Positions 40,975 to 51,905 of a stretch of DNA of 64,000 bases are shown in pieces (the stretch's first letter is position 1; each line of letters opens with the position of its first letter). Source of the stretch: Pectinophora gossypiella (taxonomy: Eukaryota > Arthropoda > Insecta > Lepidoptera > Gelechiidae); NCBI RefSeq assembly GCF_024362695.1, contig NC_065426.1, positions 1,116,001-1,180,000 on the forward strand. Direction: 5' to 3'. The notes under the pieces are model-generated. The model ran no database searches. It had not been told where the DNA came from and worked only from the letters and a program-made list of their open reading frames with translations. The position numbers and the translations under genes were made by a program.

Positions 40975-41662
40975 TCAAATTCAAAATTCAAATTCAAAAA
41001 TATCTTTATTCAGTAGGTAACATAGTTACACTTTGATTCGTCAATTTTTACATAACGAACGTCTTATCCGCCTAAAACTACTGCAGCTTCTCACAACCTG
41101 TATATCCGGGGAAAAGAAGCTGCAAGAAAAACCTCGGCACAAGGCCCTAGACGTTCTTTAAAAAAATAAACATAAAACATTGTTATACAATCGAGTAATT
41201 TAGCTGCCTAATATCAGTTCTCAGACAGTTAATCCCATGCATTCATATCTTCTAAATAATCACTCACTTTATAATAACCTTTTTTGTAAAGTTCTGTTTA
41301 ACTACTGTCTTAAAACTGTTGAAAGGCAAATTCTGAATGTCAATAGGAAGACTTGAGAAGCGACGGTAAAAAAAAGTTATTTTTTTATTAGGATTATGGT
41401 GAATTATTGCGCCATGTTTGGTGCCCCATTATTTTTTTAAAGGACGTCTACAGCCCTGTGCTTGCAGCTTATTTTCAGGTTGGGAGAAGCTGCTGTAGTT
41501 TTAGGCGGATGAGACGTTCGTTATGTAAAAGTTGACGATTCAAAGTGTTAGTGTGTGTGTTTGTGTTTAGTGTGTGTGTGTTAGTGTGTTGTGTGTGTGT
41601 GTTGTGTGTGTGTGTTATGTTACCTACTGAATAAAGATATTTTTGAATTTGAATTGAATTTG
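40975..41662. mobile_element. two LINE Y 3' ends in inverted orientation
   Basis: Left, minus: 'tatctttattcagtaggtaa' to 'ctactgcagcttctcac'; right, plus: 'gagaagctgctgtagtttta' to 'ctgaataaagatatttttga'. Arms of ~120 bp could pair. A (gt)n expansion (41546-41620) interrupts the right arm. Confidence 0.7.
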
Positions 41663-41667
41663 GATGC

Positions 41668-41806
41668 TTATCAGGTGATCAGTCTGTAATGTTCTAAACA
41701 AACCAGGGATCACATAGTGATTTTCGTGATATGTCCCCACCGGGATTTGAACCCGGGACCACCGGATCGTGAGCCCAACGCTCAAACCATTGGACCACGG
41801 AGGCCG
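41668..41806 (-). mobile_element. SINE family A, 3'-truncated
   Basis: Complement of head with 'gggatttgaacccgggacc' and 'attggaccacggaggcc'; no tail. Loss of the 3' end is unusual for retroposition and suggests later deletion. Confidence 0.75.
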
Positions 41807-42699
41807 TTAGTCTCAGCTGAGATTAGTTTATAAATACCATCCTTAGAGTGGGATAATATACCTTCTATACTCTAGAGTTGCCTGGGAGATTGCTACTTAG
41901 CAATAAGGCACTCTATTGCACTTTTCCTATTTCTCTTTTGTTTTGTATTTTATATTTCCTGTGTCTGCAATAAAGCATTTGATATGTTATGTTAAGGGTA
42001 AGAGGATGATAGGGTTTGCCCAGGGTTTAATGGCCAAAGAACATCAAAGGATGGTGTATTCTGGACTCGTAAATATCAAAATACCAAGCGGAGAGCGCAG
42101 AAATTAATTACACTATGAATATTAATCATTAAATTGAGGGTACTATTACGATCAGGCATTAAGTAGAAAGAGATTAGAGTACTTAATAATACTTATATAG
42201 GTATACTTACATAAACTCTCGCCAGCAGTCCATAATGGGGTGGGCAGAGCCACAAGTGATCAGGAGATTGCAGCTACATTTTCTTTCTTTTTATGTGATT
42301 GTCAATAGCAATTAGCGCCCGAAAGACGTAATATACGATCCTGACGACCCGATTACTCTATCCCTATAGGCGGCCAATCAGCTCGCGACAGCAAACACTT
42401 CAACACAAACGGATTAACGTTCCCTCCGAAGCACGGCATCATATCGTCACTGGAAAGGCAAAATTACATAAGCGCCAAAATATCCTTAAATAGTAGTCCA
42501 TCTTATGATATCTATTGATAGACATAGAAATTGAAAAAACAATTTAAACTTACGTTGACGTCATCTAAATTGGATAAATGGGTAAAAAAGTTATGATAAA
42601 AAACTAATAAAATATTTTAAACGGCTTTTTCTTGAAATGGTATTTTGTCGATTACGTAATTTTCCATTTTCAGTGACGATATTATTTATTTATCGGAGA
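41807..42699. repeat. LINE W end, SINE R end, element D fragment
   Basis: 41875-41990 'agattgctacttagcaataa ggcac' and 'gcaataaagcatttg' match 44958-45085; 42205-42270 is reversed R; 42310-42410 is an internal element D piece. The rest is unassigned. Confidence 0.5.
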
Positions 42700-42838
42700 A
42701 TAAGGGGATTCAAGTCTGCAATGTCCTCATCAAACAAAGGACAGTATCACAAAGCTATTTCGACAACGTCCCCATCGGGAATCAAACCCGGACCTTCATA
42801 TCGTGAGCCCGATGCTCTGACCACTTGACCACGAAGGT
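42700..42838 (-). mobile_element. SINE family B head region
   Basis: 'cgtccccatcgggaatcaaa' and 'gaccacttgaccacgaaggt' are the complement of the B head and leader; no tail. Confidence 0.7.
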
Positions 42839-42919
42839 GTTTTGGAATTCATCATCACCGTATTTGTTTTATTCGTTCCCGATATACGACAGAAGCAAAT
42901 AATTTTGTGTAGATGACTT

Positions 42920-43165
42920 TCTATATAAAGCGAAGGTTGGTGGTAGGGCTGGCAGAGGAAGACCTAGAAGGACGTAGATTGACCAAATTGGAGATGCCCT
43001 TATAAAGGTTCAGTACGATCTAGTCTGAACCGGCGTGCGTGTGTGAAATGATTGATGAATGTGGAAGTAAAAGAAGTGTGTCAGGATCGAAGCAAATGGA
43101 ATTCCTTAGTCTCTGTTTATCCCGGTGGGAAATGGACGTGAGTTTATGTATGTATGTATATAAAA
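42920..43165 (+). pseudogene. LINE F ORF2 C-terminus, frame broken
   Basis: Coding for 'GRAGRGRPRRT' is interrupted by TAG, then 'NRRACVK' by TGA; 'CQDRSKWNSLVSVYPGGKW' follows, then tail 'gacgtgagtttatgtatgta'. Confidence 0.75.
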
Positions 43166-43169
43166 TCAA

Positions 43170-43262
43170 AAAATTAACACAATAACGGGTTCTTACAGAC
43201 TTCGGTATTATAAGAACCCGGTATTATGTGTTTTAATTATGATAATAACCGCGTAAACCTCA
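43170..43262. mobile_element. short foldback, relative of 16493-16715
   Basis: 'acacaataacgggttctta' and 'taagaacccggtattatgtg' are inverted; the flank 'attatgataataaccgcgta' also matches the 16-kb element. Confidence 0.7.
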
Positions 43263-43394
43263 AACAACAAAAGGTTACTGACTGACTCACTCTTGACTCA
43301 GAAATGCTATAAATCTCAAATTTTGCAAAGGGGTTCCTTTTAGGACATAGGTGACTTTGTTTTTAATTTTGTAACAAACGCTTCTCACTTGTAC

Positions 43395-43845
43395 CACCGG
43401 CTAAAAGCACAAGCGTCGAATATTGATGTAATCCGTAATTGGGGTCGGGGGTCCGGGTTCGAGTCATGTTTTTAAACGCGCCCGGCAGTTTGTCCGGGCT
43501 GCCTTGTATCGGCATAGAGCATTATGGTAGAGGAGAACCTTCCACCGGGTTATGAGCTGACCAGGCCGACCTGGAAATCTTTAAATAGACTCCGCACACA
43601 GGTTGGCCGAAGTAAAGATAACCTGTCCAGGTAGGGTTTTCTCACCGGATCGGATCTGAGCTGCGTGTGTGGTGTTACGCCACAGACTATGGCTCATCTG
43701 ATAACTTGCCCCGCGTGCCCTGATACCTGCACGCGAGAGGGGCTGATGAGTGCCACCGAGGATGCTGTTCGAGTGGCGGAATACTGGGCTGAAGAAATCT
43801 AATTCCATCGAAACAACAAGAAGAAGAAGAAGATTATGGTAGAAA
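43395..43845 (+). mobile_element. element V, ~430 bp, GC-richer, (aag)n tail
   Basis: A single copy in this window, with retroposon features: internal 'gggttcgagtc' B-box-like word at the start and a terminal 'aacaagaagaagaagaag'. Also 'ccaggccgacctggaaatct'. No other copy was found here, so the class is inferred. Confidence 0.45.
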
Positions 43846-43906
43846 GTGTATAAATTGTCTAATTAGAAGAATATAAAGTGTATAATTACTTCTGACCGGC
43901 CAAATA

Positions 43907-44216
43907 GGTATAAAGTGGGTACATGATATTGCTCATGACTGTACCTTTCTTTTTTTTTTGACGTGACTTATTGTAGATTTGCCGCAGATGGCATTAACTA
44001 CGCGCGGAGCGCTGAAGGCTCTCACCCGGTACAACGTTTAAGACAACAGGCCTGAGGGTGCCCAGTTGGGCGCGAACCTCGGCTCAGGGCGTCGTCTGAG
44101 AGGAAAAATATTTGAAAGAATTAATCGACCCTAGTGGGTCGATAGCGATAAGCGCTGAATGAGGGAAATCGTCGACCACGCCGGCGGGGTCGGTATCGGG
44201 GCCCACTGTACCTTTC
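43907..44216 (-). mobile_element. element D with 12-bp target duplication beside a MITE J end
   Basis: Element D occupies 43950-44204 (poly-T at left), flanked by 'actgtacctttc' (43938-43949, 44205-44216). 43907-43944 is the terminal part of MITE J, so D inserted at its edge. Confidence 0.8.
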
Positions 44217-44267
44217 GTGTCTTAGCACATGCCCTAAATATGCAAATTTTCTCTTTTTGACGGTCAT

Positions 44268-44375
44268 TTTTAAACAGAAAGCTGGATAAGTGTGGGTACT
44301 GTGTTCATCTTGCGATGGAAGTACCTCTCACACCCCAATTGGGATATAGTCTCGAGCTTATATCGTTATGCTGTG
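44268..44375 (+). mobile_element. SINE-like family Q
   Basis: 'agaaagctggataagtgtgg' and 'ccccaattgggatatagtct', tail 'ttatatcgttatg'. Confidence 0.55.
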
Positions 44376-44415
44376 TTATATTTTTGATGATTCAATTCAA
44401 TCAAAATTCGAGTAA

Positions 44416-44568
44416 GTACAGTCATGAGCAATATAATGTACCCACTTTAGGACTCTGTCGCACTAACATATTTGACATTTAGTGTGACTTACAGTTCAAT
44501 TTGTCAAAAAAGTTAATGTGACATGGTACCAAAGTGTTTTGTTTACATATTAATGCTCGTGACCGTAC
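44416..44568 (-). mobile_element. MITE J
   Basis: Ends 'gtacagtcatgagcaatata' and 'taatgctcgtgaccgtac'; inverse orientation to 11075-11361. Confidence 0.8.
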
Positions 44569-44650
44569 ATCAATTATATTATAACAAATATTTAAAAAGA
44601 ATCGTAATTTAAACATATAAATTAGACAATAACAAATAGCTACACTATGA

Positions 44651-45085
44651 TCCTGTGGTACATCGGCTTGCTTCTGAAACGGAGAGCACCGGTTCGAATC
44701 CGGGTAATTTTTTAGTTTAGAACTTGGCCGAGACACTACCGTGTGCCGTTTGAGGTTGCTGCAGGATTAATAGATTGATCGGGTTGTACAAAGGACCAGC
44801 AATTAAGAGGATTTGAAAGACAAATTCGGGATAACCCTTATTTTGTGTGGCCTGACCGACAAGGGATTGCAAATTAATGGTTATTTTTTTAATGACACCA
44901 TACAACCTACACTGCCGACACATATAACCATGATAGAACGAAGATATCTGACGACGATATAGGTTGTCTGGAAGAGATCGCTCTTAGCGATAAGGCCGCC
45001 TTTGCCTACCTTAGAACAAGTTTATCCTGTAAATGTTTTGTGAATTTGTGTGCAATAAAGTGTTTTTATTATTATTATTATATAT
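44651..45085. repeat. tRNA-like SINE scrap and LINE W 3' end
   Basis: 44651-44708 has a B-box 'ccggttcgaatccggg' and 'cggcttgcttctgaaacgga' but no complete tRNA fold. 44958-45085 ends 'gtgcaataaagtgttttta' like other W copies. Confidence 0.5.
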
Positions 45086-45198
45086 TTATTTATTTTATTT
45101 TTATATATATAACCTTATAACAAAACGAAGGCTAATAATAATACATTTTCATAAAACTTAACTATTGTACATTACAACATTTCGATGTACATTATTCT

Positions 45199-45432
45199 TT
45201 CGTGTGGGTTGTGAGGTGGATTACCAGCCTCATCTACCTTGATGTCAGGGTTATTATTGAGCCGCCAATAGCCCCGGACATGAGTCATAATCATAACGAC
45301 TACGTACTTACATCAGTAAGTAGTAACCGGGACCGACGGCTTAACGTGCCTTCCGAAGCACGGATCGTCTTACTATCGGACAATCAGGTGATCAGCCTGT
45401 ATTGTCCTGACCAAACTAGGAATCACAAAGTA
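45199..45432 (-). mobile_element. SINE family A, 5'-truncated
   Basis: Reversed tail from 'cgtgtgggttgtgaggtgg' to 'aactaggaatcacaaagta', ending before the head. Confidence 0.8.
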
Positions 45433-45789
45433 GGGGCTGCATTTTTATCATTACTTATTGTTATTCATAAGATACCACATACAAATGTTTTTTTCTTTTT
45501 ATAAGTAGCCGATCACAGGTTTTTAGCTTTCCTGTCATAGTGTTGTCCTTGCATGATAGTCGATATTTCTTCTTTTGCCATGCAGGTTATAACGCACAAG
45601 GCGACCGTATAATATTCTATCGCGGATCTCCGTGCGTCGTAAAGTTTGCGGACGAGTGGAGTGCATAGTTGAAGTATGACCTATTTGCTCATACTTGAAT
45701 GGCGCGCGTTTCGCGCTCACTTGACCCTTCCAACCTCTTTCTTCCATTCCGTGGTCGGTGTAATTGTCATCATCATCAATTCAATTTAA

Positions 45790-45895
45790 GCCGGGTGAGA
45801 GCCTTCAGCGCTCCCCATTTGTCTGGCCAAGTAGTTATAATGCCATCTGCGGCAAATCTACAATAAGTCACGTCAAAAAAAAAAAAAACATCAAT
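45790..45895 (+). mobile_element. element D 3' end with target duplication
   Basis: 'ccgggtgagagccttcagcg' to poly-A, flanked by 'tcaatttaag'. The target is the reversed tail of element E. Confidence 0.75.
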
Positions 45896-45970
45896 TTAAG
45901 AGCCACGCTCTTGTCGCTGCAGTATTTTCACGCTACTTTAAAAAATAAATATATGTCGTAGCAGTGTGGG

Positions 45971-46569
45971 TGTCGCGGTCGTAACATCATCATCAGAATG
46001 GAGGGTGGGCGTTAGAAGACAATAATGGCCGTCAATAGTATCACAATCATTTTATTTACTTCCACATAGTTCTTGTATCACGATTAGATAAAGTCACAGA
46101 ATAAGATACACACTCACGGCAACGTCACGGTATTCGTAATGGTTACACAGTCTCTCGTTATCTAGCGCGCATAAGGACGTTAGCGCGAAGGGGCTACTCG
46201 CCCTCTACTTGCCCTCCACCACCCATGGTTCCTATATTCGGACCGAATCATCGGGACACGTGCTCTTTTCCGATCACACTTTCTTGACGTCCCTACAAGT
46301 TATAGGTGAGCGACTATAGCACTCCACGTTCCGATCGTAATTATTCGACACGTCCGTTCACGACGAAGGTTCGCGGTAGACTGCCAGACTAGAACGGCAG
46401 TACACGTCCGCTCGACACGACGACTCTGTAGTGACTCTCGACTTCACTCCGCTCTGCTCGTACGCCACCTGACGTCGGAGCGTTGCAACTTCATGATGGA
46501 AGTGTTGCAACTTCATTATAGTGTCTAATTTGATCAATTTCTCTTCTTTATTCATAACTAACTCCGACA
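45971..46569 (-). repeat. LTR (left copy)
   Basis: 599 bp, TGTCGCGG at left and CCGACA at right as written. On the minus strand it contains an open frame with 'MNKEEKLIKLDTIMKLQHFH', which also occurs in the other LTR. Confidence 0.85.
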
Positions 46570-46678
46570 CGGCCATCCTGCGCGACACACGTCCTCGTGT
46601 GTTAATCTGAAACAATATACCACAGCACAGTATCCAAGTTCGCTCGGTCATTCCTGACCTAACATGAGACTCTATAAA

Positions 46679-46875
46679 GGACTCTACACGAGCTCTACTT
46701 GTGACTCTACACGAGCTCTACTTGTGACTCTACACGAGCTCTACTTGTGACTCTACACGAGCTCTACTTGTGACTCTACACGAGCTCTACTTGTGACTCT
46801 ACACGAGCTCTACTTGTGACTCTACACGAGCTCTACTTGTGACTCTACACGAGCTCTACTTGTGACTCTACATGA
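46679..46875. repeat. 23-bp tandem repeat, ~8.5 units
   Basis: Unit 'ctctacacgagctctactt gtga'; the units are almost identical. It lies just inside the left LTR of the LTR element. Confidence 0.9.
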
Positions 46876-46984
46876 GCTCACATTACATCATGATAAATCA
46901 TCAACTAACAATACACGGACCATTGACCAGTATTCACACACTATAAACAACCAAACTTGAAAATCCAATTACTCTTTACACATC

Positions 46985-47412
46985 GGTCGTTACTATCACC
47001 TAAACGAGCGATAGTAACTCATGCCACTCTACTGAGCGACGATATCTCAAAACCAGGCGTCACTACCACCTAAATCGAGCGGTAGCAACTCATGCCACTT
47101 ACACCAAGTGACGATATCTCACAACCAGGCGTCACTACCACCTAAATCGAGCGGTAGCAACTCATGCCACTTACACCAAGTGACGATATCTCAACACAGT
47201 CGTTGCTGCCACCTAAACCGAGCGACAGCAACTCATGCCACTTACACCAAGTGACGATATCTCAACACAGTCGTTGCTGCCACCTAAATCGAGCGACAGC
47301 AACTCATGCCACTTACACCAAGTGACGATATCCCAACACAGTCGTTACTGCCACCTAAATCGAGCGACAGTAACTCATGCCACTTACACCAAGTGACGAT
47401 ATCTCAACACAG
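46985..47412. repeat. ~71-bp tandem repeat, six units with conserved hairpins
   Basis: Units start at about 46989, 47059, 47131, 47202, 47273 and 47344. Each has an inverted pair around 'acctaaa.cgagc' and a second small hairpin CACTT/AAGTG. Stem bases differ between units while pairing is mostly kept (unit 1 GTTACTATC/GATAGTAAC, units 4-5 GTTGCTGCC/GACAGCAAC, unit 6 GTTACTGCC/GACAGTAAC). Confidence 0.85.
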
Positions 47413-49153
47413 CTAGCACACAAACTTTACATCTTAGTTGGTAGAATAGTGGTCAATGGGTTACAAAATTTCTTTTACATCACCAATTTCTAATTTGTGC
47501 AGTTCGACTAATTCTACCGGAGGTCAACTTGACTTAGATTCAGGTACAATGTCATGACCAAATACAAAGTCAACATGACATCCAGGCCTCGACCGCATAC
47601 CTGTAGTTTCTAAGACGAGCAGCACAAAAGTGGCTGCAGCCCCGAACACTACAAGTGCACAGCTTCCTATCAGAGTTGCTCCGAAACAGGTCAATCATAG
47701 CTTTCATTACTCAATTAAATCAACCAACATTACACATCTACTGCAAAGCACAACAGACTGTAATATTCCTCCCCAAACTGCGGTTACGCTACAAAACAGT
47801 CATGAGTCACAACATCCCCTCTCGGGATGGCCACCATGGTCCACGACCACAAAACGACAGAGCACCCTGCTCTCACACACACAAGTCATAAAGTCACAAT
47901 GTAGCGACCAACACCTCGAGGAAATATTACCGCACTTACACAATTACTGATTCGGTATGATCATCATTTAGAATGTTTTGCTCCAATTTTCTCACTAATG
48001 ATTTACTCTGTTTCGGGCTTTTTCTAAGCCTATTTCATTTAATCATAATCCAAATCATTTTACTTCGCAATGTTCACTTCACTTCATTACGATTCCCAAT
48101 TTAACTAAAGTGAACAAAAGAGAACTTTCTGCACTATATTCGTTTGTATCCTATTAAAACTTCCCATATTTCAAATCAGGTAAAACAGATACGACTCACC
48201 AGGACTTATAAGAATTTCCAATAAAAGATCAACCACTGGTCTTGTGACATGGTTTAGGTCTTCAACAGCACCAGCGCAGCAAGTCCCGTTGTTATACAAC
48301 GCGCTGCCGTGATGTCATCACTTTACACGGCTACACCTCAGCCCGCACCACTTACATCGCCGCTTGCAATCCACCAGTTGCCGAACCACGTGGCAAGTTA
48401 TGACATGAAACAAAAGAATTCACTGTATTATCGTATTCACATGACTTTCTTTCAATTATTGGTTCAAAAAGATTACAAATAAAGAATATTGAATAAAGAA
48501 ACATTTGATGAATGACGGTAGATTACAAAACACGTTATTTAACGAGACTCAATTATCATGTCATGATTAATTTCTTTTTGCTTGGAGTGAGAAAATACAA
48601 CTTTAATCACGCAGGTTAAGCGTGTCTACACCAATTCGAAATATTTTTAGACCAAAATACAAAGATTTGACGATGATGAAAACAGATTGGAAAACGCGGT
48701 ATGATTGACACAGATTGACACAATATGTCTCGCCAATTTGGTTTTTAAAAAAAGCAATTTTCCTCATTACTAGAAACGGAAATTCACCCAGCAATAAAGT
48801 CAATAACAATAAGGATCCAGTATGTAAACGACTCACCGTAATAACAGTTTCCAAGTTGAGGTACCATAATTTCCAAACACGACTGCACACATTATGGAAA
48901 TATTGTTGATGTTCACGCCATCATATCTTACGGCATGTAGTGATGCCGATCATTGGCAAGGTTCATTTCAAATTCAGGTCCATCTTCAATGGACACTACA
49001 TCTTCATCACGTGATCACACGAATGTGATAGTCATCATAATCTTCTTCTGATTGTGATAATCGAAACTTGCATTGTCTTGTTGTGAACGTCGCATCACAT
49101 TGTCTTCATCCAAGTCCACTAATCCCGCTTCTGATGTCGTATCAGTGGGTCGG
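47413..49153. other. interior of the LTR element, non-coding
   Basis: No long reading frame on either strand. 47630-47950 stays open by chance in one frame (Pro/Ser/Thr-rich) without retroelement motifs. The minus strand just inside the right LTR reads 'DLDEDNVMRRSQQDNASFDY', perhaps a remnant of a gag start. Confidence 0.5.
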
Positions 49154-49748
49154 TGTCGCGGTCGTAACATCATCATCAGAATGGAGGGTGGGCGTTAGAA
49201 GACAATAATGGCCGTCAATAGTATCACAATCATTTTATTTACTTCCACATAGTTCTTGTATCACGATTAGATAAAGTCACAGAATAAGATACACACTCAC
49301 GGCAACGTCACGGTATTCGTAATGGTTACACAGTCTCTCGTTATCTAGCGCGCATAAGGACGTTAGCGCGAAGGGGCTACTCGCCCTCTACTTGCCCTCC
49401 ACCACCCATGGTTCCTATATTCGGACCGAATCATCGGGACACGTGCTCTTTTCCGATCACACTTTCTTGACGTCCCTACAAGTTATAGGTGAGCGACTAT
49501 AGCACTCCACGTTCCGATCGTAATTATTCGACACGTCCGTTCACGACGAAGGTTCGCGGTAGACTGCCAGACTAGAACGGCAGTACACGTCCGCTCGACA
49601 CGACGACTCTGTAGTGACTCTCGACTTCACTCCGCTCTGCTCGTACGCCACCTGACGTCGGAGCGTTGCAACTTCATGATGGAAGTGTTGCAACTTCATT
49701 ATAGTGTCTAATTTGATCAATTTCTCTTCTTTATTCATAACTAACTCC

Positions 49749-49752
<4 letters not shown>
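49154..49752 (-). repeat. LTR (right copy)
   Basis: Same 599 bp as 45971-46569; bases before it ('tgtcgtatcagtgggtcgg') partly resemble the left genomic flank ('tgtcgtagcagtgtggg'). Confidence 0.85.

Positions 49753-49836
<84 letters not shown>
49753..49836. repeat. (at)n microsatellite at LTR edge
   Basis: About 80 bp of pure 'at' adjoining the terminal CA of the right LTR. Confidence 0.95.
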
Positions 49837-49840
<4 letters not shown>

Positions 49841-49841
49841 G

Positions 49842-49987
49842 AAGGAAAAATTTAAGCGAAGAGAGGATAACATTTATGAAACAAATAAAAGAGAAGGTGC
49901 AGGTCGTGTCGTATCGGGAGGTGAAGGTTTTGGCGGGAAGAAGAGAGGAATGGCGATTACTTCACCGACAAGAGCGCAGCTCTTAAA
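49842..49987 (+). pseudogene. LINE ORF2 C-terminus ('HRQERSS' type)
   Basis: Frame reads 'MKQIKEKVQVVSYREVKVLA' then 'EEWRLLHRQERSS*'; the same family as 32354-32530. It is the right flank of the LTR element. Confidence 0.75.
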
Positions 49988-50490
49988 TAAAGAGAGAGAG
50001 ATATATTTATATTTATTTTCTTTTGGTGTAATTATAAGCGCAGTTAAACCCAATCAAACATCCAAATTCCTTCATAATACCCTAAAACACCATATGAGCA
50101 AACATAAAACCTCTGAAAGCAATTAATGCTTTAATAAACACGCCGCAATCATCAAATGAAGGATTCTCGAACGGATATGAGCACAGAATCGCGGCCGCAA
50201 GTATGAAAACAGAATTATCCTTTAATTTCCTTGAAGAGAAACCAAGCAATCGACAGGTGAACCGTAGAATAAGCAGCAGAGTGGATATATCTTTGAACGA
50301 AACATAACATAACCATAAAATAAGGAATAATACTACGTATAGAACGGCGACTCTCCGCTCCCCACCAGCGGCTGAGCCAGGTTTACCTCACCCCCCTCCG
50401 TCATACTTTAGTCTTCAATCGTATAGGCGTCAGACGTCCACGACATACACAAAGATGCGCGTGTACATAATCACTAAAGGTAAGCGATTA
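49988..50490. repeat. spacer with family T repeat
   Basis: 50315-50470 is family T ('ataaggaataatactacgta'); the remainder is AT-rich with 'agagagagag' at its start. Confidence 0.45.
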
Positions 50491-50640
50491 TTTACGAAGA
50501 TCAATTCCTTCACCACCCTATAAGACACTTTTCGCCTTCTCTTTAATTTGTTCCAAGTAAGCTCTTCTTGGTCTTCCCCTTCCTCTCTTTCCTTGTAGCT
50601 TCCCTTCTATGATGTTTTAATAAATTCGTCATGTTTTATT
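50490..50640 (-). mobile_element. LINE fragment, antisense ('HRQERGS' family)
   Basis: 'agacacttttcgccttctct' and 'gtaagctcttcttggtcttc' are the complement of the LINE end. Confidence 0.65.
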
Positions 50641-50844
50641 AAGTAAGTGTTCTAAAAAAGGTGTCACTAAGTGTTGTTGTAGTGTTGTGTGTTTTGTGTG
50701 TGTGTTGTGTGTGTGTATTATTCCTTTTTCTATGTTTACAATGACAAAAAATGTTGTTTAAAAAATATTGATGTGGCATTTCTGTACGCAGTTCTATTAA
50801 ATAATCTATGACGCGGGTTAATTGAAAACTCGTGTTTGTACGCA

Positions 50845-51090
50845 TTCGTCGGCTCTTCTCAACATCCGCTCGTGTTCCACGCTTCTCGTCATATCCGCCG
50901 ACACAATCGTGATTGAGTTTTTTTTTTATTTACTTATTGTAGATTTGCCGCAGATGGCATTAACTACTTGGCCGGACAATTGGGGGAGCGCTGAGGACAA
51001 CAGGCTTGAGGGTGCCCAGTTGAGCGCGAACCTTGGCGTCGTCTGAGAGGAATATTTCGAATCGACCATGGTATAAGAAGACCAGGTATG
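50845..51090 (-). mobile_element. element D in a segment duplicated (inverted) at 59855-60085
   Basis: D occupies 50935-51056 and lacks several parts; flanking 'gccgacacaatcgtgattga' and 'gaccatggtataagaagacc' also flank the D copy near 59875-60003, so the whole segment was duplicated. Confidence 0.7.
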
Positions 51091-51099
51091 ATAGCGCGA

Positions 51100-51404
51100 C
51101 AGCGAAATATTGAAAATCTAAATATTATGTTAACTGTAAACAACACGTGCGGCTAGCAAACAAACAACACCTGCACCTGTTTACGACACACGTGCAAGGT
51201 ACGGTAGTGGGGACAACCCTTATAAGAAGGCGAGCCGCACGAGTTGTACCATTCTTGTGTCGAACTCCGTACAGAGAACATCCAATAAAAGTAATCCGTG
51301 ACAGTGAGCCATTGTATAACTGGCGCCATGCGTCCTCCACAAAGGTCACTGTTACCTTGGGATCAGAGTATAATATTCTTACTCTAACAGGTATGCTCTA
51401 TCCT
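51100..51404 (+). other. open frame of unknown nature
   Basis: 51147-51425 stays open for 92 codons ('RRRAARVVPFLCRTPYREHP') but matches nothing I know and lies between repeats; possibly a decayed transposase or chance. Confidence 0.2.
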
Positions 51405-51905
51405 AAGACAAGCCACCATTGCTAGCCTTTGATGACGTAAGTGTTGCCATTAAATTGGTATCTCCAACATCTCAGAGACGTAAATTTCATTATTGAAAAT
51501 TAAATGTATTTAATTACTATTATTTGTCACATATACAAAAATCATTAAAACTGACGTACATTGTTTTCAGTTTAAAAAATTAAAAAAAAAAGAAAATTAT
51601 GGATCTACTTACTCCAATCTCATCAGTCATCCCGTGATCATGGCACTTGCAACAGTGTCGAAATATCGGGAGTCTCATATCCCTGCTTTAAACGCGGTAA
51701 GAACCCGTTATTATGTGTTTTAAAACTGTACGTAAATCTTTTACTTAAAGTACAAAATTTCCTTGCAAAGTAAATTAAAAACATTGGACGTGGGTAATTT
51801 CTTTTTTACGAAATGGCAACGTAGGGTAAAATGATGTCAGCTGGGCTAACCTTGAAATGCTAGCTGTCAGTTTTGAGCATACCTGATTTTTTATGCTATG
51901 GAATC
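51405..51905 (-). repeat. repeat I, copy 2, with foldback arm inserted
   Basis: Reverse complement of 6178-6545, opened at 51633-51722 by one arm of the 16-kb foldback element ('cacttgcaacagtgtcgaaa' to 'gttattatgtgttttaa'). Confidence 0.7.

Larger units (their letters stand above)
45971..49752 (-). mobile_element. non-autonomous LTR retrotransposon
   Basis: Two direct 599-bp repeats (45971-46569 and 49154-49752), identical on reading, begin TGT and end ACA and enclose 2584 bp. The interior has no gag, protease, reverse transcriptase or integrase frame; it holds two tandem-repeat blocks. Orientation is uncertain. I favour minus because on that strand the LTR runs from 'tgtcggagttagttatgaat' to 'gtcgtaac..gcgaca' and carries a short open frame. 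No clear primer-binding site or polypurine tract is visible. Identical LTRs imply a recent insertion by a helper element. The target duplication is unclear: the right flank is an (at)n tract and the left flank is 'gcagtgtggg'. Confidence 0.82.

Noticed and set aside
46358..46651. 97-codon minus-strand frame across the left LTR
   Set aside because: Mostly LTR sequence repeated at 49541-49752; kept as part of the LTR element, not a host gene.
46679..47412. Tandem arrays considered as a CRISPR-like array
   Set aside because: The repeats are contiguous without unique spacers and lie in a eukaryotic retroelement.
47630..47950. 106-codon frame in the LTR-element interior
   Set aside because: No gag/pol motif, biased Ser/Thr/Pro composition, interrupted on all neighbouring sides.
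51147..51425. 92-codon frame between repeats
   Set aside because: No family motif or splice support; listed only as an unassigned open frame.
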